Source: an uncultured Clostridia bacterium
GTDB taxonomy: Bacteria > Bacillota_A > Clostridia > TANB77 > CAG-508
Assembly: GCA_947625985.1 (NCBI GenBank)
Contig: CANQQF010000004.1
Coordinates: 1 to 64,000 of the forward strand
Direction: 5' to 3'
Length of the DNA: 64,000 nt
Shown here in pieces: positions 35,882-44,123 of this stretch. The notes below the pieces were generated by a model. The model was not told where the DNA came from, did no database searches, and saw only the letters and a program-made list of their open reading frames with translations. The stretch's first letter is position 1. Each line of letters opens with the position of its first letter. A program made the position numbers and the translations under genes.

Positions 35882-35909
35882 GAAACCTACTAAAAGTAGG
35901 TTTCTTTTT
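35882..35909 (+). terminator. Terminator after rarA
   Basis: A 10-bp perfect stem (GAAACCTACT with AGTAGGTTTC), a 3-nt loop and T5. Confidence 0.92.
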
Positions 35910-35925
35910 GATAGGAGCTGTTTTT

Positions 35926-36271
35926 ATGACAAAAAAAGTTATTTTAGGAATTTTAGCGGGATTTGTAAGTGGATTATTTGCAACAGGTGGGGGAATGATA
36001 TTAGTACCTGCATTCATATATTTTTTAAATATGGAAGATAAAAAAGCAAGAGGAACTTCAACATTGTGTATATTGGTAATGGTCATAACAAGTGGTTTCT
36101 TTTATTATAAAAATGATTATATAAATTGGAATGTTGGGATATTATGTGCATTAGGTGGAATGATACGGAGGTTTTTTGGGAGCAAAGGTATTAAAAAATG
36201 TTCCAGAAAAAATTTTAAAATTAATGTTCCTTGGATTTCTAATATATGCAGCTATACGAATGTTGATATAG
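35926..36271 (+). pseudogene. TauE/SafE (TSUP) half-transporter, disrupted by one extra base
   Basis: ATG at 35926 (AGGAG upstream) begins a TSUP membrane segment: LAGFVSGLFATGGGMILVPAF, then ARGTSTL. After CALGGMI the reading frame is lost. If one base near 36166 (the C in ATACGG) is removed, the family sequence continues (GGFLGAKVLKNVPEKILKLMF...) to a TAG at 36269-36271, just at the ribosome site of the second half-gene. In the uncorrected frame the protein runs to 36375 with non-family sequence. A real inactivating indel, a sequencing error, or less likely recoding would explain it. Confidence 0.75.
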
Positions 36272-36280
36272 GAGGAAAAA

Positions 36281-36661
36281 TTGTTAGAAGTTTTAATAGG
36301 ATTAGTTTCTGGTATTATAACAGGAACTGGAATGGGAGGAGGTACAATATTAATTACTTTACTTACACTGTTTAGTGGATTAGAGCAACATATAGCACAA
36401 GCAACGAACTTAGTTTTTTTTGTACCTACTTCTATAATAGCTATTTTTATGAATTTAAAAAATAAAAATGTTGATTTGAAATTATCGTTTGTAATTTCAT
36501 TTTTTGGGATAATAGGGGCAATAATAGGAGCAAGTATTGCAATGAATGTCAATGTTCAAATATTAAAAAAATATTTTGGAATTTTTTTATCAATAATTGC
36601 CATTCATGAAATATATACCATAATTAAAGAGTATAGAAAAAGTAAGAAAAAGGAACACTAA
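36281..36661 (+). CDS. TauE/SafE (TSUP) half-transporter, second half
   Basis: A 126-residue membrane protein with four hydrophobic segments and the TSUP repeat motif GLVSGIITGTGMGGGTILI, followed by EQHIAQATNL. In clostridia TSUP proteins are often encoded as two adjacent half-length genes that should pair, and this is the second. The start is TTG, 5 nt after GGAGG. Family members export sulfite, sulfoacetate or related anions; the substrate here is unknown. With the first half broken, its function is in doubt. Confidence 0.8.
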   Translation: MLEVLIGLVSGIITGTGMGGGTILITLLTLFSGLEQHIAQATNLVFFVPTSIIAIFMNLKNKNVDLKLSFVISFFGIIGAIIGASIAMNVNVQILKKYFGIFLSIIAIHEIYTIIKEYRKSKKKEH

Positions 36662-36688
36662 ATAAAGAAATGAAAAGGAGGTAGAACA

Positions 36689-36829
36689 ATGAAATTTATA
36701 AAAGGTGTTATGATAGGTGGACTTATAACAACTGGAATGATAATGGCATATTCAGAGGCAAGTAATCAAACAAAAAGAAAAGTCAAAAGAACAGGAAGAA
36801 ATATAATAAAAAAAATGGGGATGTGTTAA
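36689..36829 (+). CDS. 46-residue membrane-associated peptide
   Basis: A short ORF with a very strong AAAAGGAGG site: an N-terminal hydrophobic glycine-containing helix (VMIGGLITTGMIMAYSEA), then a basic tail (KRKVKRTGRNIIKKMGMC). The layout resembles the small YtxH-like membrane peptides common in clostridia. The function is unknown. Its last codons overlap the terminator. Confidence 0.7.
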   Translation: MKFIKGVMIGGLITTGMIMAYSEASNQTKRKVKRTGRNIIKKMGMC

Positions 36830-36841
36830 TCTCCATTTTTT
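36811..36841. terminator. Bidirectional terminator at the 36.8-kb convergence
   Basis: The A-rich arm ending AATGGGGAT pairs with ATCTCCATT (one G.U) and a T6 tract follows. On the opposite strand the A-run gives a T-run after the minus-strand gene 36847-37785. Confidence 0.75.
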
Positions 36842-36846
36842 GATTA

Positions 36847-37785
36847 TTAAGTTAATAGTTTTAAATCTATATTTTCAAATTCATATTTATTAGTTTCTGA
36901 GTTAAGTTTAAATCCAAATAAAACATTTTCTAGACTATCAGAATTTTGTCTTAAATCTGTAGTATAATATAATCTTATTTTATCTATGTTAACTTGATTA
37001 GTAACAATTTCTCTAAAAACTTCTGCCATATGATTATCATCTTCACAAACGAAGATTAGTTGAGGCATATTAGGAAAGTTGGAATCGCCTGGAACATAGT
37101 TATCGTAAAAGTCTTTATATAAACGCATTTTTTCTACTAATTTTGTTTTCCAATTTTCTTCGCGTCTAACAACTTCAAATAGAAAATGTATAGACTTTTG
37201 ATTTTTAGTTAATTTAATGGCCCCGCCAGTTGCTTTGAAAAATTTTCCAGATAATTTTGCATTTATTCCAGGTTTTACTATATAACCATCAAATGCTTGA
37301 ACTTTTCTTAAAAATGCTATTAAGACTTGATTTCCAGCAAGTCTTTTTTTAATCATAGCAACAGGTTTTGTATTATCTGAAGGTTGCCAACGACATTCAA
37401 CTTCTTTTGAATTTAGTAGATATTTACCCATTTTTTCTAAGCAGTAAATTCTATAAATACCTTTACCTTCCTCTGAGTTAAAATAATATCTTGTTAAGAT
37501 TTTTGATTTTACTAATTGTTCTAATTTATTATTAAGTTTATCTTGTGACTTTGGATTAATTCCTTTCCATGTAAGAAGTTGGAATAATTGTCTAGAAGTA
37601 ATGAATTCAAATTCATTAACTAAATCTAAAATAGCAAAATGAATGTCATTAATATGTCCAATGTTAATTTTATGAACTATTTGATTCATAGAAACATAAC
37701 CATCTTTACCATCGAAAGTTTTTATTTCTCCTTCTCTAATTGCAAAAGGAGATATTTTTGCTTTAATTTGATCATCATTTATCAT
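36847..37785 (-). CDS. Winged-helix / replication-relaxation-like protein (tentative)
   Basis: A 312-residue protein with no firm family. Residues about 45-135 look like a winged helix (ITSRQLFQLLTWKG, LNNKLEQLVKSKILTRYYF, YRIYCLEKMGKYLL), the arrangement seen at the start of replication-relaxation and related plasmid proteins. The second half (HFLFEVVRREENWKTKLVEKMRLYKDFYD, then PQLIFVCEDDNHMAEVF) resembles the nuclease-like fold of that family. It follows the S1 gene by 13 nt with an AAGGAGG site. DNA binding is inferred. Confidence 0.6.
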   Translation of the reverse strand: MINDDQIKAKISPFAIREGEIKTFDGKDGYVSMNQIVHKINIGHINDIHFAILDLVNEFEFITSRQLFQLLTWKGINPKSQDKLNNKLEQLVKSKILTRYYFNSEEGKGIYRIYCLEKMGKYLLNSKEVECRWQPSDNTKPVAMIKKRLAGNQVLIAFLRKVQAFDGYIVKPGINAKLSGKFFKATGGAIKLTKNQKSIHFLFEVVRREENWKTKLVEKMRLYKDFYDNYVPGDSNFPNMPQLIFVCEDDNHMAEVFREIVTNQVNIDKIRLYYTTDLRQNSDSLENVLFGFKLNSETNKYEFENIDLKLLT

Positions 37786-37798
37786 TTTTTATTCCTCC

Positions 37799-38266
37799 TT
37801 AAAGTATAACTAATTTAACTTTTTTTCTTTCGGGGTCGATTTTTTTAATGTAAACGTCAACTTCTTCTCCATATTTTAGTCCTGTTTGATATTCCGCCAT
37901 TCCAACAAGATTTGGAGTTAGTTCTATAAAAATTCCATTTTTATTTTTTTCTGTTTCTTTAATAATACCTTTTACTTTAGTTCCCTGTTCGAATTTGCTT
38001 GCATTTTCTTCCCATGAACCAAAAATTTCTTTATATGAAAGAATAACACGTCCATTTTCTTGGTTTATATCTTTTACTATGATATCGATTTTTTGTCCTA
38101 AATGAAGTCTTTCTGAAGGAGTTCTAATTCTAGCAACAGATAAATCCTCTATATGTGCTAACCCAACAATACCATTTTCTAGCTCTATAAAAGCACCATA
38201 GGGTTGAAAGCTTTTTACTGTTCCTGAAACTTTTTCTCCAATTTTTAAATTATTTACATTATTCAT
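37799..38266 (-). CDS. Protein with two S1 RNA-binding domains
   Basis: A 155-residue protein made of two OB-fold S1 domains. The first (about 8-80) is classical: GEKVSGTVKSFQPYGAFIELENGIVGLAHIEDL, then GRVILSYKE. The second (about 92-155) is weaker: GTKVKGIIKETEKNKNGIFIELTPNLVGMAEY. It likely binds RNA, perhaps on the ribosome, like small S1 proteins of the YugI/CvfB kind. It is the promoter-proximal partner of the winged-helix gene. Confidence 0.85.
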   Translation of the reverse strand: MNNVNNLKIGEKVSGTVKSFQPYGAFIELENGIVGLAHIEDLSVARIRTPSERLHLGQKIDIIVKDINQENGRVILSYKEIFGSWEENASKFEQGTKVKGIIKETEKNKNGIFIELTPNLVGMAEYQTGLKYGEEVDVYIKKIDPERKKVKLVIL

Positions 38267-38314
38267 TAGTATTCTCCTTATAATTCATTAGTGTACACTT
38301 ATATTATATAGTGT

Positions 38315-39049
38315 TTAACAATTTTTTTCAATGCTTTTTACTTCTTTTTGTGATAAATATCGCCATTCTCCTAATTTTAAGTTTGTTACATCAAGAGATC
38401 CAATTTTACTTCTATGCAAAGCTATAACTTTTTTATCAATTGCATTACACATTTTTCTAACTTGTCTATTTTTACCTTCATGTATTTTTATTTCTATTTT
38501 AGAGATATTTTTATTTTTATCAATTTTTAAAATGCGAACTTTGGCTGGCTTAGTAATGTATATTTTTCCGTTATCATTTATGTTTACACCTTTTTTTAAT
38601 TGTTCAATATCATTTTGAGATATTAAACCTTTTAAGGTAACATTATATGTTTTTTCGATTTCATGTTTTGGATGAGTAATATGAAATATGAAATCGCCAT
38701 CATTACTTAGGATTAGTGCTCCAGAAGTATACATATCCAATCTTCCAACAGGTACTATACGTTCTTTTATTTTAACTAAATCTAAAACTGTATCTCTAGA
38801 AAATTGATCTTTGACTGTTGTGACATATCCTATAGGTTTGTTTAACAAAATATAAACTTTTCTAGAATAGGGAAGTAGAGGCATTCCATTGTAGATAACT
38901 TTGTCTGATTCTGGATTTACTTTTATTCCTAATTCAGTCACTTTTTTTCCATTTACAGTTACTGTACCATTTAAGATTAATTCCTCACATTTTCTTCTTG
39001 ATGCAATTCCACAATCTGCCATAAATTTTTGTAATCGAATTTCTTTCAT
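38315..39049 (-). CDS. rluB: 16S/23S rRNA pseudouridine synthase, RsuA/RluB family
   Basis: A 244-residue enzyme with an S4 RNA-binding domain (about 2-60, RLQKFMADCGIASRRKCEELI) and a pseudouridine synthase domain containing VGRLDMYTSGALILSNDGD with the catalytic Asp and HEGKNRQVRKMC. The RsuA-like branch covers RluB, RluE, RluF and RsuA; RluB is the usual one in Firmicutes, so the symbol is the likely one. AAGGAG precedes the ATG. Confidence 0.88.
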   Translation of the reverse strand: MKEIRLQKFMADCGIASRRKCEELILNGTVTVNGKKVTELGIKVNPESDKVIYNGMPLLPYSRKVYILLNKPIGYVTTVKDQFSRDTVLDLVKIKERIVPVGRLDMYTSGALILSNDGDFIFHITHPKHEIEKTYNVTLKGLISQNDIEQLKKGVNINDNGKIYITKPAKVRILKIDKNKNISKIEIKIHEGKNRQVRKMCNAIDKKVIALHRSKIGSLDVTNLKLGEWRYLSQKEVKSIEKNC

Positions 39050-39059
39050 TGATAACTCC

Positions 39060-39968
39060 TTAATTTAATTTCTTTTCAATTAAATCTTTAAAATAGGAAG
39101 GAAGCTTTGCTTCCAAAAACATTTCCTTACCTGTAATAGGGTGCTTAAATTTAAGACTTTTTGCATGAAGACATTGTCCTTTTATATTCCATTCGTTTTT
39201 TCCATTAGAATATACTTCATCACCAATTATAGGATATTTAATTTGTGCTAGATGCACACGGATTTGATGTGTTCTACCAGTTTCAATCTTAACCTCTAAT
39301 AAAGTACAGTTTGAATTGAAAAAGCGCTTAAGAACTTTAAAGTGGGTAATAGCAGTTTTGCCTTCTCTAGATACTGCCATTTTTTTTCTATCTTTAGTAC
39401 TTCTAGAAATTGGCATATTTATTGTAGCTTCATTTTCTTTAACAATACCTCTCACCAAAGCTATATAAGTTTTTTCAATTTCATGATTTTTAATTTGCTC
39501 ACTTAAATTTATATGTGCTTTGTCATTTTTTGCTACAACTAAAATACCAGAAGTGTCTTTGTCAATTCTGTGAACAATACCAGGTCTAATTTCTCCGCCA
39601 ATTCCAGATAGTGAATCTTTACATATAGCCATTAAAGCATTTACAAGTGTTCCATCAGGGTTACCGTTTGCAGGGTGAACAACTAACCCTTTTGGTTTAT
39701 TTACAACAATAATATCATTATCTTCATAAATAACTTCAACTGGAATATTTTGTGCTTTAAGTTCAATTTCCTTAGGTTTTTCTTCTTTTAAAGATATAAC
39801 ATCTCCTTGTTGAACTTTATAAGAAGATTTTGTTTTTTTATTATTTACTAATATTAATTGATTTTCTATCATTTTTTGAATAATAGATCGAGATAAATCT
39901 GGTTCTATATTAGCAAGGTAACTATCTATTCTTTTATTAAAATTATCTTTTACAACAAATTGTTTCAA
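39060..39968 (-). CDS. rluD: RluD-like pseudouridine synthase
   Basis: A 302-residue enzyme with an N-terminal S4 domain (about 10-60), then the RluA/RluD-type catalytic domain with HRIDKDTSGILVVAKND (catalytic Asp) and GRTHQIRVHLAQIKYPIIGDEVY. It modifies uridines of 23S rRNA. The start is TTG with AAGGAG upstream. It directly follows lspA, as in Bacillus and many clostridia (lspA-rluD/ylyB). Confidence 0.93.
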   Translation of the reverse strand: MKQFVVKDNFNKRIDSYLANIEPDLSRSIIQKMIENQLILVNNKKTKSSYKVQQGDVISLKEEKPKEIELKAQNIPVEVIYEDNDIIVVNKPKGLVVHPANGNPDGTLVNALMAICKDSLSGIGGEIRPGIVHRIDKDTSGILVVAKNDKAHINLSEQIKNHEIEKTYIALVRGIVKENEATINMPISRSTKDRKKMAVSREGKTAITHFKVLKRFFNSNCTLLEVKIETGRTHQIRVHLAQIKYPIIGDEVYSNGKNEWNIKGQCLHAKSLKFKHPITGKEMFLEAKLPSYFKDLIEKKLN

Positions 39969-39970
39969 GC

Positions 39971-40576
39971 TTAATTCTCCTTATTTATATTATTTTTTTC
40001 ATTTTTTTCATCTTTTTCATCTTTTTCTTTATCAGTTTTAGAGTTTTCCTCTAACTTAACACTCTTTTTATTTTTATTAGATTTCATTTCATTCATAGTA
40101 AAAGAGGTGAAGATGATTATAAAAGAAATCCATCCTAATATAACAAAAATATCAGCTATATTTAAAACAGGGAGTGCCTTAAAGTCAATAAATTCTACAA
40201 CAAAACCTCTAAAAATTCTATCTAAGGTATTACTAATGCCACCACCAATTATTAATGATAAGACTATTCTAAGTTTTGTATCTATGAATTCATTTTGAGT
40301 TGTAATAAATTTTATTAAAACAGAAATTACAACTAAATTTGTTAATACATAAGAAAGAGTAGAATTAAAACCAATTCCATATGATCCACTGGTATTTTCA
40401 GCTATGTGAAAATTTAAAAAGTCATGTATAACATCCATATAATTTATTTTTATAGCTATAAATTTTGTTACCTGGTCTATTATTATAATAGCAAGTATAA
40501 TTAGTGCCACAATAATATATGTTTTTTTCAATACTTTTGGATTAGTTTTTTTTATCAATTCAATATCATCATCCAT
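39971..40576 (-). CDS. lspA: Signal peptidase II-like protein, catalytic Asp changed to Glu
   Basis: Membrane aspartyl protease family that removes signal peptides from prolipoproteins. Four helices and the family blocks are recognisable: DQVTK (34-38), ENTSGSYGIG in place of NTGAAFG, GGGISNTLDR, and VVEFIDF...LNIADI. The second catalytic Asp is kept (Asp142). The first, in VVDFI, is Glu128. A nearby Asp131 might help. About 40 extra Lys/Glu/Asn residues form a soluble tail, making 201 residues instead of about 160. The ATG at 40576 has AAAGGAG 7 nt upstream. The next gene is rluD, which supports the assignment. Confidence 0.85.
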   Translation of the reverse strand: MDDDIELIKKTNPKVLKKTYIIVALIILAIIIIDQVTKFIAIKINYMDVIHDFLNFHIAENTSGSYGIGFNSTLSYVLTNLVVISVLIKFITTQNEFIDTKLRIVLSLIIGGGISNTLDRIFRGFVVEFIDFKALPVLNIADIFVILGWISFIIIFTSFTMNEMKSNKNKKSVKLEENSKTDKEKDEKDEKNEKNNINKEN

Positions 40577-40600
40577 TTTATAACTCCTTTTCATTAATTT

Positions 40601-42286
40601 TTAATAATTTAATCTTTCATAAATAATAAAATAATCATCAGAATAAAGTTCTTCATATTTATTTTTTTGTGCCTTTTGAATAATCATATTTATTTTTGAA
40701 TCTTTAGAAAGTATTATATGAGTTATTCCATATTTCTCAAATACATCTTCATAAAAGACACCAATGTTTGATGAATCTATAAAATCTGAAAATATATCTT
40801 CGTCATCACTTTCAAGTTCCGGATTGAATTCTGGAGAATATAAATCTGCTCTGGAATCTATAAACACAGGAATTCCACGGAAAAGCATATAACTACCATA
40901 GTTATATTCGTTGTAGAATTTTGTTTTACTTAAATCTATATTTTCTAAAATATAATCACATGCTTGAACTGGATAAAATGATTCATCTATTAATGTTTCA
41001 CCAAGTCTATCTTTAATTTGATAAAAACTTAACAATGAGGTCAAAATAATCATTACTATTATGGTTATTATATCTGTAAAGAAAATGGTAAAACTTTTAA
41101 CTCCATCTTTAAAATAAATTGATATGAAGTTAGTTATTAGTTTTGCAAGTATTATTGAGCCTATTAAAGCATACATAGAAGACTGCCTTCTAGAAAATAG
41201 CATTAAATAGACTAGACCACTTAACATTAACAAATCAGATAACTGAATTTTTGTTTTTGTAAATATTAATAAAGCTAATATTAGGACAATAGAAACTATA
41301 ATTGCTTTTTCGTCTGATAAAGTCATTGGTAGATGTTCATTTATATTTTGAGTAGTATTACCTTCCATAGTTTTAACAAGATAAGTAAAAGGGGTAGTAC
41401 CAATAGGGGTTAAAAATCCAACCAAAATACAAATAATCATAATTACTATTAACCATTTTGTTGCTGGCTTAGATACTATAATCAATTTATAGGGAGTCTT
41501 GTTTTCTTTTTCACGATGTTCTTTTAGTTTTTTTACTTTTTCTTCTATATTATTTAAAGTTTTTTTATATTCTAATAATTTTTTTTGTTTTTTAGGATTT
41601 TTTTCTAATTTTTTTACTTTCTTTTTTAGTCTAAAGATATCAAATTTGCGATAAATAGCTATATCTTTTAGTTTTGATATAAAATATTCTGCAATATATG
41701 GTAAGAAAAGTACAAATAAAAACAACCATACTGCACAATGTAAATTTGCAATTAATAATGAAATTAAAATTAACCCTAAGGAATAACGTTTTTTAGTTTT
41801 TTTTAAAAACATTTCTATACAATATACTGCTAAAGTAAATAAAATAAATGTAACCAGTTGAGCTCTAGCGGTTATATATCCAGATAGTAAATAAATAGCT
41901 CCAATTGTTGTTAAAAATGGAACAATGTAATTTTTTGATAGCTTTGAAGTTACGTAATATAGTATAATACCTAAGATGCAAGATAATATACAAGTTGCAA
42001 CATGAATTCCTTCAAAACCTGAAAAAGAATAAATGAAATAGGACAATAAATCGTAAAGCCAGTGAGGGTATGTATATGATAAATCAGAGTGCCATGAAAA
42101 ATGATCCATCATATCAATTCCATTTTTATATATTAGTTCACCAATCTTAACAGTATAAAAAGTATCATTTTGTAAACCTATGGGTGTTACAGTAACACAA
42201 AAAACAGCTATTAATATTATAGCTATTCCTATAAATAAATATTTTTTAAAAGATTGATTTTTTGTAAATGAAAGTATTTTAATCAT
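40601..42286 (-). CDS. Polytopic membrane protein, GT-C glycosyltransferase-like
   Basis: A 561-residue protein with about twelve membrane helices. A large first outer loop has acidic and aromatic residues (NDTFYTVKIGELI, MMDHFSWHSDLSYTYPHWLYDLL), which is the typical layout of GT-C lipid-linked-sugar glycosyltransferases. A charged coiled-coil insertion (about 215-265, Lys-rich) faces the cytoplasm. The last 130 residues form an outer domain (YGSYMLFRGIPVFIDSRADLYSPEF). Donor and acceptor are unknown. It is the first gene upstream of lspA on the minus strand, with an AAAGGAG site. Confidence 0.75.
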   Translation of the reverse strand: MIKILSFTKNQSFKKYLFIGIAIILIAVFCVTVTPIGLQNDTFYTVKIGELIYKNGIDMMDHFSWHSDLSYTYPHWLYDLLSYFIYSFSGFEGIHVATCILSCILGIILYYVTSKLSKNYIVPFLTTIGAIYLLSGYITARAQLVTFILFTLAVYCIEMFLKKTKKRYSLGLILISLLIANLHCAVWLFLFVLFLPYIAEYFISKLKDIAIYRKFDIFRLKKKVKKLEKNPKKQKKLLEYKKTLNNIEEKVKKLKEHREKENKTPYKLIIVSKPATKWLIVIMIICILVGFLTPIGTTPFTYLVKTMEGNTTQNINEHLPMTLSDEKAIIVSIVLILALLIFTKTKIQLSDLLMLSGLVYLMLFSRRQSSMYALIGSIILAKLITNFISIYFKDGVKSFTIFFTDIITIIVMIILTSLLSFYQIKDRLGETLIDESFYPVQACDYILENIDLSKTKFYNEYNYGSYMLFRGIPVFIDSRADLYSPEFNPELESDDEDIFSDFIDSSNIGVFYEDVFEKYGITHIILSKDSKINMIIQKAQKNKYEELYSDDYFIIYERLNY

Positions 42287-42350
42287 TAAGAACTCCTTTT
42301 ATAATTTTTTTCGATTATATCAGATATTATAAAAAAAAGCTAGTAAATAG

Positions 42351-42387
42351 AAAAAACACGGCTATTTATTTTTTTGCCGTGTTTTTT
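42351..42387. terminator. Strong bidirectional terminator
   Basis: AAAAAACACGGC pairs with GCCGTGTTTTTT (12 bp perfect) around a 13-nt loop. The run of A on one side and T on the other gives U-tracts on both strands. It closes the SSB-like gene on the minus strand. Confidence 0.9.
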
Positions 42388-42401
42388 ATTTAATATTTAT
42401 A

Positions 42402-43109
42402 TTAAACAGCTTTTTGATTTTCCTCTGAATTAACTTCAGAATTTTCTTCATCATTTTCGTTGATTAATTCAAGGCTTCCTACAGATACTTCATAGGCAAT
42501 TCTTGTTTCAACTGTACCATCTTCAAATTTCTTTTCATAAGTTCTAGATTGAACTCTACCTACTATTCTAACTTGAACACCCACTTCAATGTTTTGGCAG
42601 AATCTAGCATTTCTTCCCCAAGCTATACAAGGTATATAATCAGACTTATTATAAGCTCTGTTAACTGCTAGTAATAAATCAGCTATTTCTCTTCCAAAAG
42701 GTGTTTGTCTGTAAATAGGTTTTTTGCAAATGTAACCGGTTAAAACAACTTCATTTGTTACAATTTCTTTTTTTACTATGTCATTTTCTTCATCTTCATC
42801 ATCTTTTACTTCTATAATGTCTTTTGCAAAAACAGTTAATATTAATCTGTTTTTTTGTTGATCATAACTATTATATGATCTAAATTGACCTTTGATAAAT
42901 AATCTTTTTCCTTCTTCTAACATATCATCAGTAATAAGTCTTTCAGAAACTGTTACTGGTATAACATCAGAATTTCCACTAAGACGTGGAATAGATAAAC
43001 TAAATACATAAAATCTTTCTCCATAGATTTCATGGCTAAATTTTTTTTCTCCTGTAACTTTTCCAACTAATGTTAAATAGTTGTTTTCTAAATAATTTGT
43101 ATCCAACAT
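42402..43109 (-). CDS. Single-strand DNA-binding-like protein with two OB domains
   Basis: A 235-residue protein of two SSB-type OB folds. The first (about 8-100) has LTLVGKVTGEKKFSHEIYGERFYVFSLSIPR; the second (about 118-215) has VVLTGYICKKPIYRQTPFGREIADLLLAVNR and YIPCIAWGRNARFCQNIEVGVQVRIVGRVQSR. An acidic tail follows but lacks the DDDLPF tip of the true SSB encoded at 45115. It may be a specialised DNA-binding protein. AGGAGG precedes the ATG. Confidence 0.82.
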   Translation of the reverse strand: MLDTNYLENNYLTLVGKVTGEKKFSHEIYGERFYVFSLSIPRLSGNSDVIPVTVSERLITDDMLEEGKRLFIKGQFRSYNSYDQQKNRLILTVFAKDIIEVKDDEDEENDIVKKEIVTNEVVLTGYICKKPIYRQTPFGREIADLLLAVNRAYNKSDYIPCIAWGRNARFCQNIEVGVQVRIVGRVQSRTYEKKFEDGTVETRIAYEVSVGSLELINENDEENSEVNSEENQKAV

Positions 43110-43248
43110 ACTTTCCTCCTAAATTTATATAAATTTTATCAAATGTACATTTTCCTTGTGCTTCTCGTGTTTCTACAAATATTATTATACACTATTTTTT
43201 TGGATTTGTCTACATAAAAAGTTGATTTTTTCCAAAAAAGTAAAGTTT

Positions 43249-43749
43249 TTACAGTGGTTTATAGATTATTTTTATAATATATTGAAGTAAAATTTTATAT
43301 AAGTTAAAATTATTTGTGTTTTTTGTTTTAATACTTTTTTCTTCCATTTCCTGAATTTGATTATTTTTTTTTATTATATTTTGTTGCAGTGATAGGACAA
43401 ATCCATTTTCAGAAATACTTGATACTGTGACAGTTGATTTTTGATTAAGGCCAAAGGTAATAATTGTACATTTTTTACTAGATGAAGGTGGGGCATGCAT
43501 GTTAAAATCACTATTCATAACTAGATAGGTTGCATTTTCACAAATTTTATTTAGGTAAAGAGTTTGTATATTAGTACAATTCAAATCTTTACAAAAAATT
43601 AATGTTTCAAAGGTAATATTTCTAATATTTTCTAAATTATTTTCATTAACTTCAATAAGCGATATGGATTTTGATATATCTTTACTAGAAAATGCTTTTC
43701 GTATATTTTTAAAATCTCTATCATTTGCAACAATACCAACAAAAGACAT
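43249..43749 (-). CDS. Unknown protein, weak Mur-ligase-like segment
   Basis: A 166-residue protein of unknown function. The central part (ITFGLNQKSTVTVSSISENGFVLSLQQNI, about 94-122) resembles the edge of the Mur ligase central domain, and the early LIFCKDLNC...YLVMNSDF region would fit a Rossmann-like half. No ATP-binding site is visible, so it is at most a fragment of that fold. AAGGGG precedes the ATG. Confidence 0.55.
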   Translation of the reverse strand: MSFVGIVANDRDFKNIRKAFSSKDISKSISLIEVNENNLENIRNITFETLIFCKDLNCTNIQTLYLNKICENATYLVMNSDFNMHAPPSSSKKCTIITFGLNQKSTVTVSSISENGFVLSLQQNIIKKNNQIQEMEEKSIKTKNTNNFNLYKILLQYIIKIIYKPL

Positions 43750-43812
43750 AAAATTCCCCTTAAATTATATTCTTAATGATAGTATTAACAAAAATAGAAA
43801 AGATATACAATT

Positions 43813-43983
43813 TTATTGTTTAACTTGTTCATTTACAGTATTATTTGTAGATACATTAGTAGATGTAGAAACCACATTTTCTGGACCTTTTTTGACATTT
43901 TTTGATATACAAAACAGAGCTACAACAGTTAAAACAGAAACGACATAAGCGTAAATTTTTTCTTTATTTAATACAAATAGCAT
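43813..43983 (-). CDS. 56-residue single-pass membrane protein
   Basis: A short gene with a perfect GGAGGGT site. Residues 1-10 (MLFVLNKEKI) lead to a hydrophobic helix (about 10-26, YAYVVSVLTVVALFCIS), then a Lys/Ser/Thr/Asn-rich outer tail with STSTNVSTNN. The layout recalls small anchored proteins that sit next to cell-wall genes in clostridia. The function is unknown. Confidence 0.65.
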   Translation of the reverse strand: MLFVLNKEKIYAYVVSVLTVVALFCISKNVKKGPENVVSTSTNVSTNNTVNEQVKQ

Positions 43984-44056
43984 AATACCCTCCTCTTTAT
44001 TAGTTTATTTATATGAAAGAAGAGTAAAAGATATGAATAAATATAAGATGTAACTT

Positions 44057-44085
44057 TTGACAAAATTCTACATACTATATAGTAT
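44057..44085 (+). promoter_or_regulatory. Promoter with a 14-bp palindrome over the -10
   Basis: A perfect TTGACA (44057-44062), a 17-nt spacer and TAGTAT (44080-44085). The perfect palindrome ATACTATATAGTAT (44072-44085) spans the -10 box, a position where a repressor could block RNA polymerase. Confidence 0.6.
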
Positions 44086-44123
44086 ACAGCGCAAAATTGC
44101 GTAATAAAGAAAGGAAGATTAAT

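Noticed and set aside
36150..36170. Programmed +1 frameshift in the TSUP gene
   Set aside because: The upstream SD-like sequence is suggestive, but AUA-CGG does not offer a sensible +1 re-pairing. A plain indel is simpler.
35878..36375. A single 165-aa protein over the first TSUP half
   Set aside because: After residue about 95 the frame is unlike any TSUP protein, while the shifted frame matches the family. The extra N-terminal residues lie in the rarA terminator.
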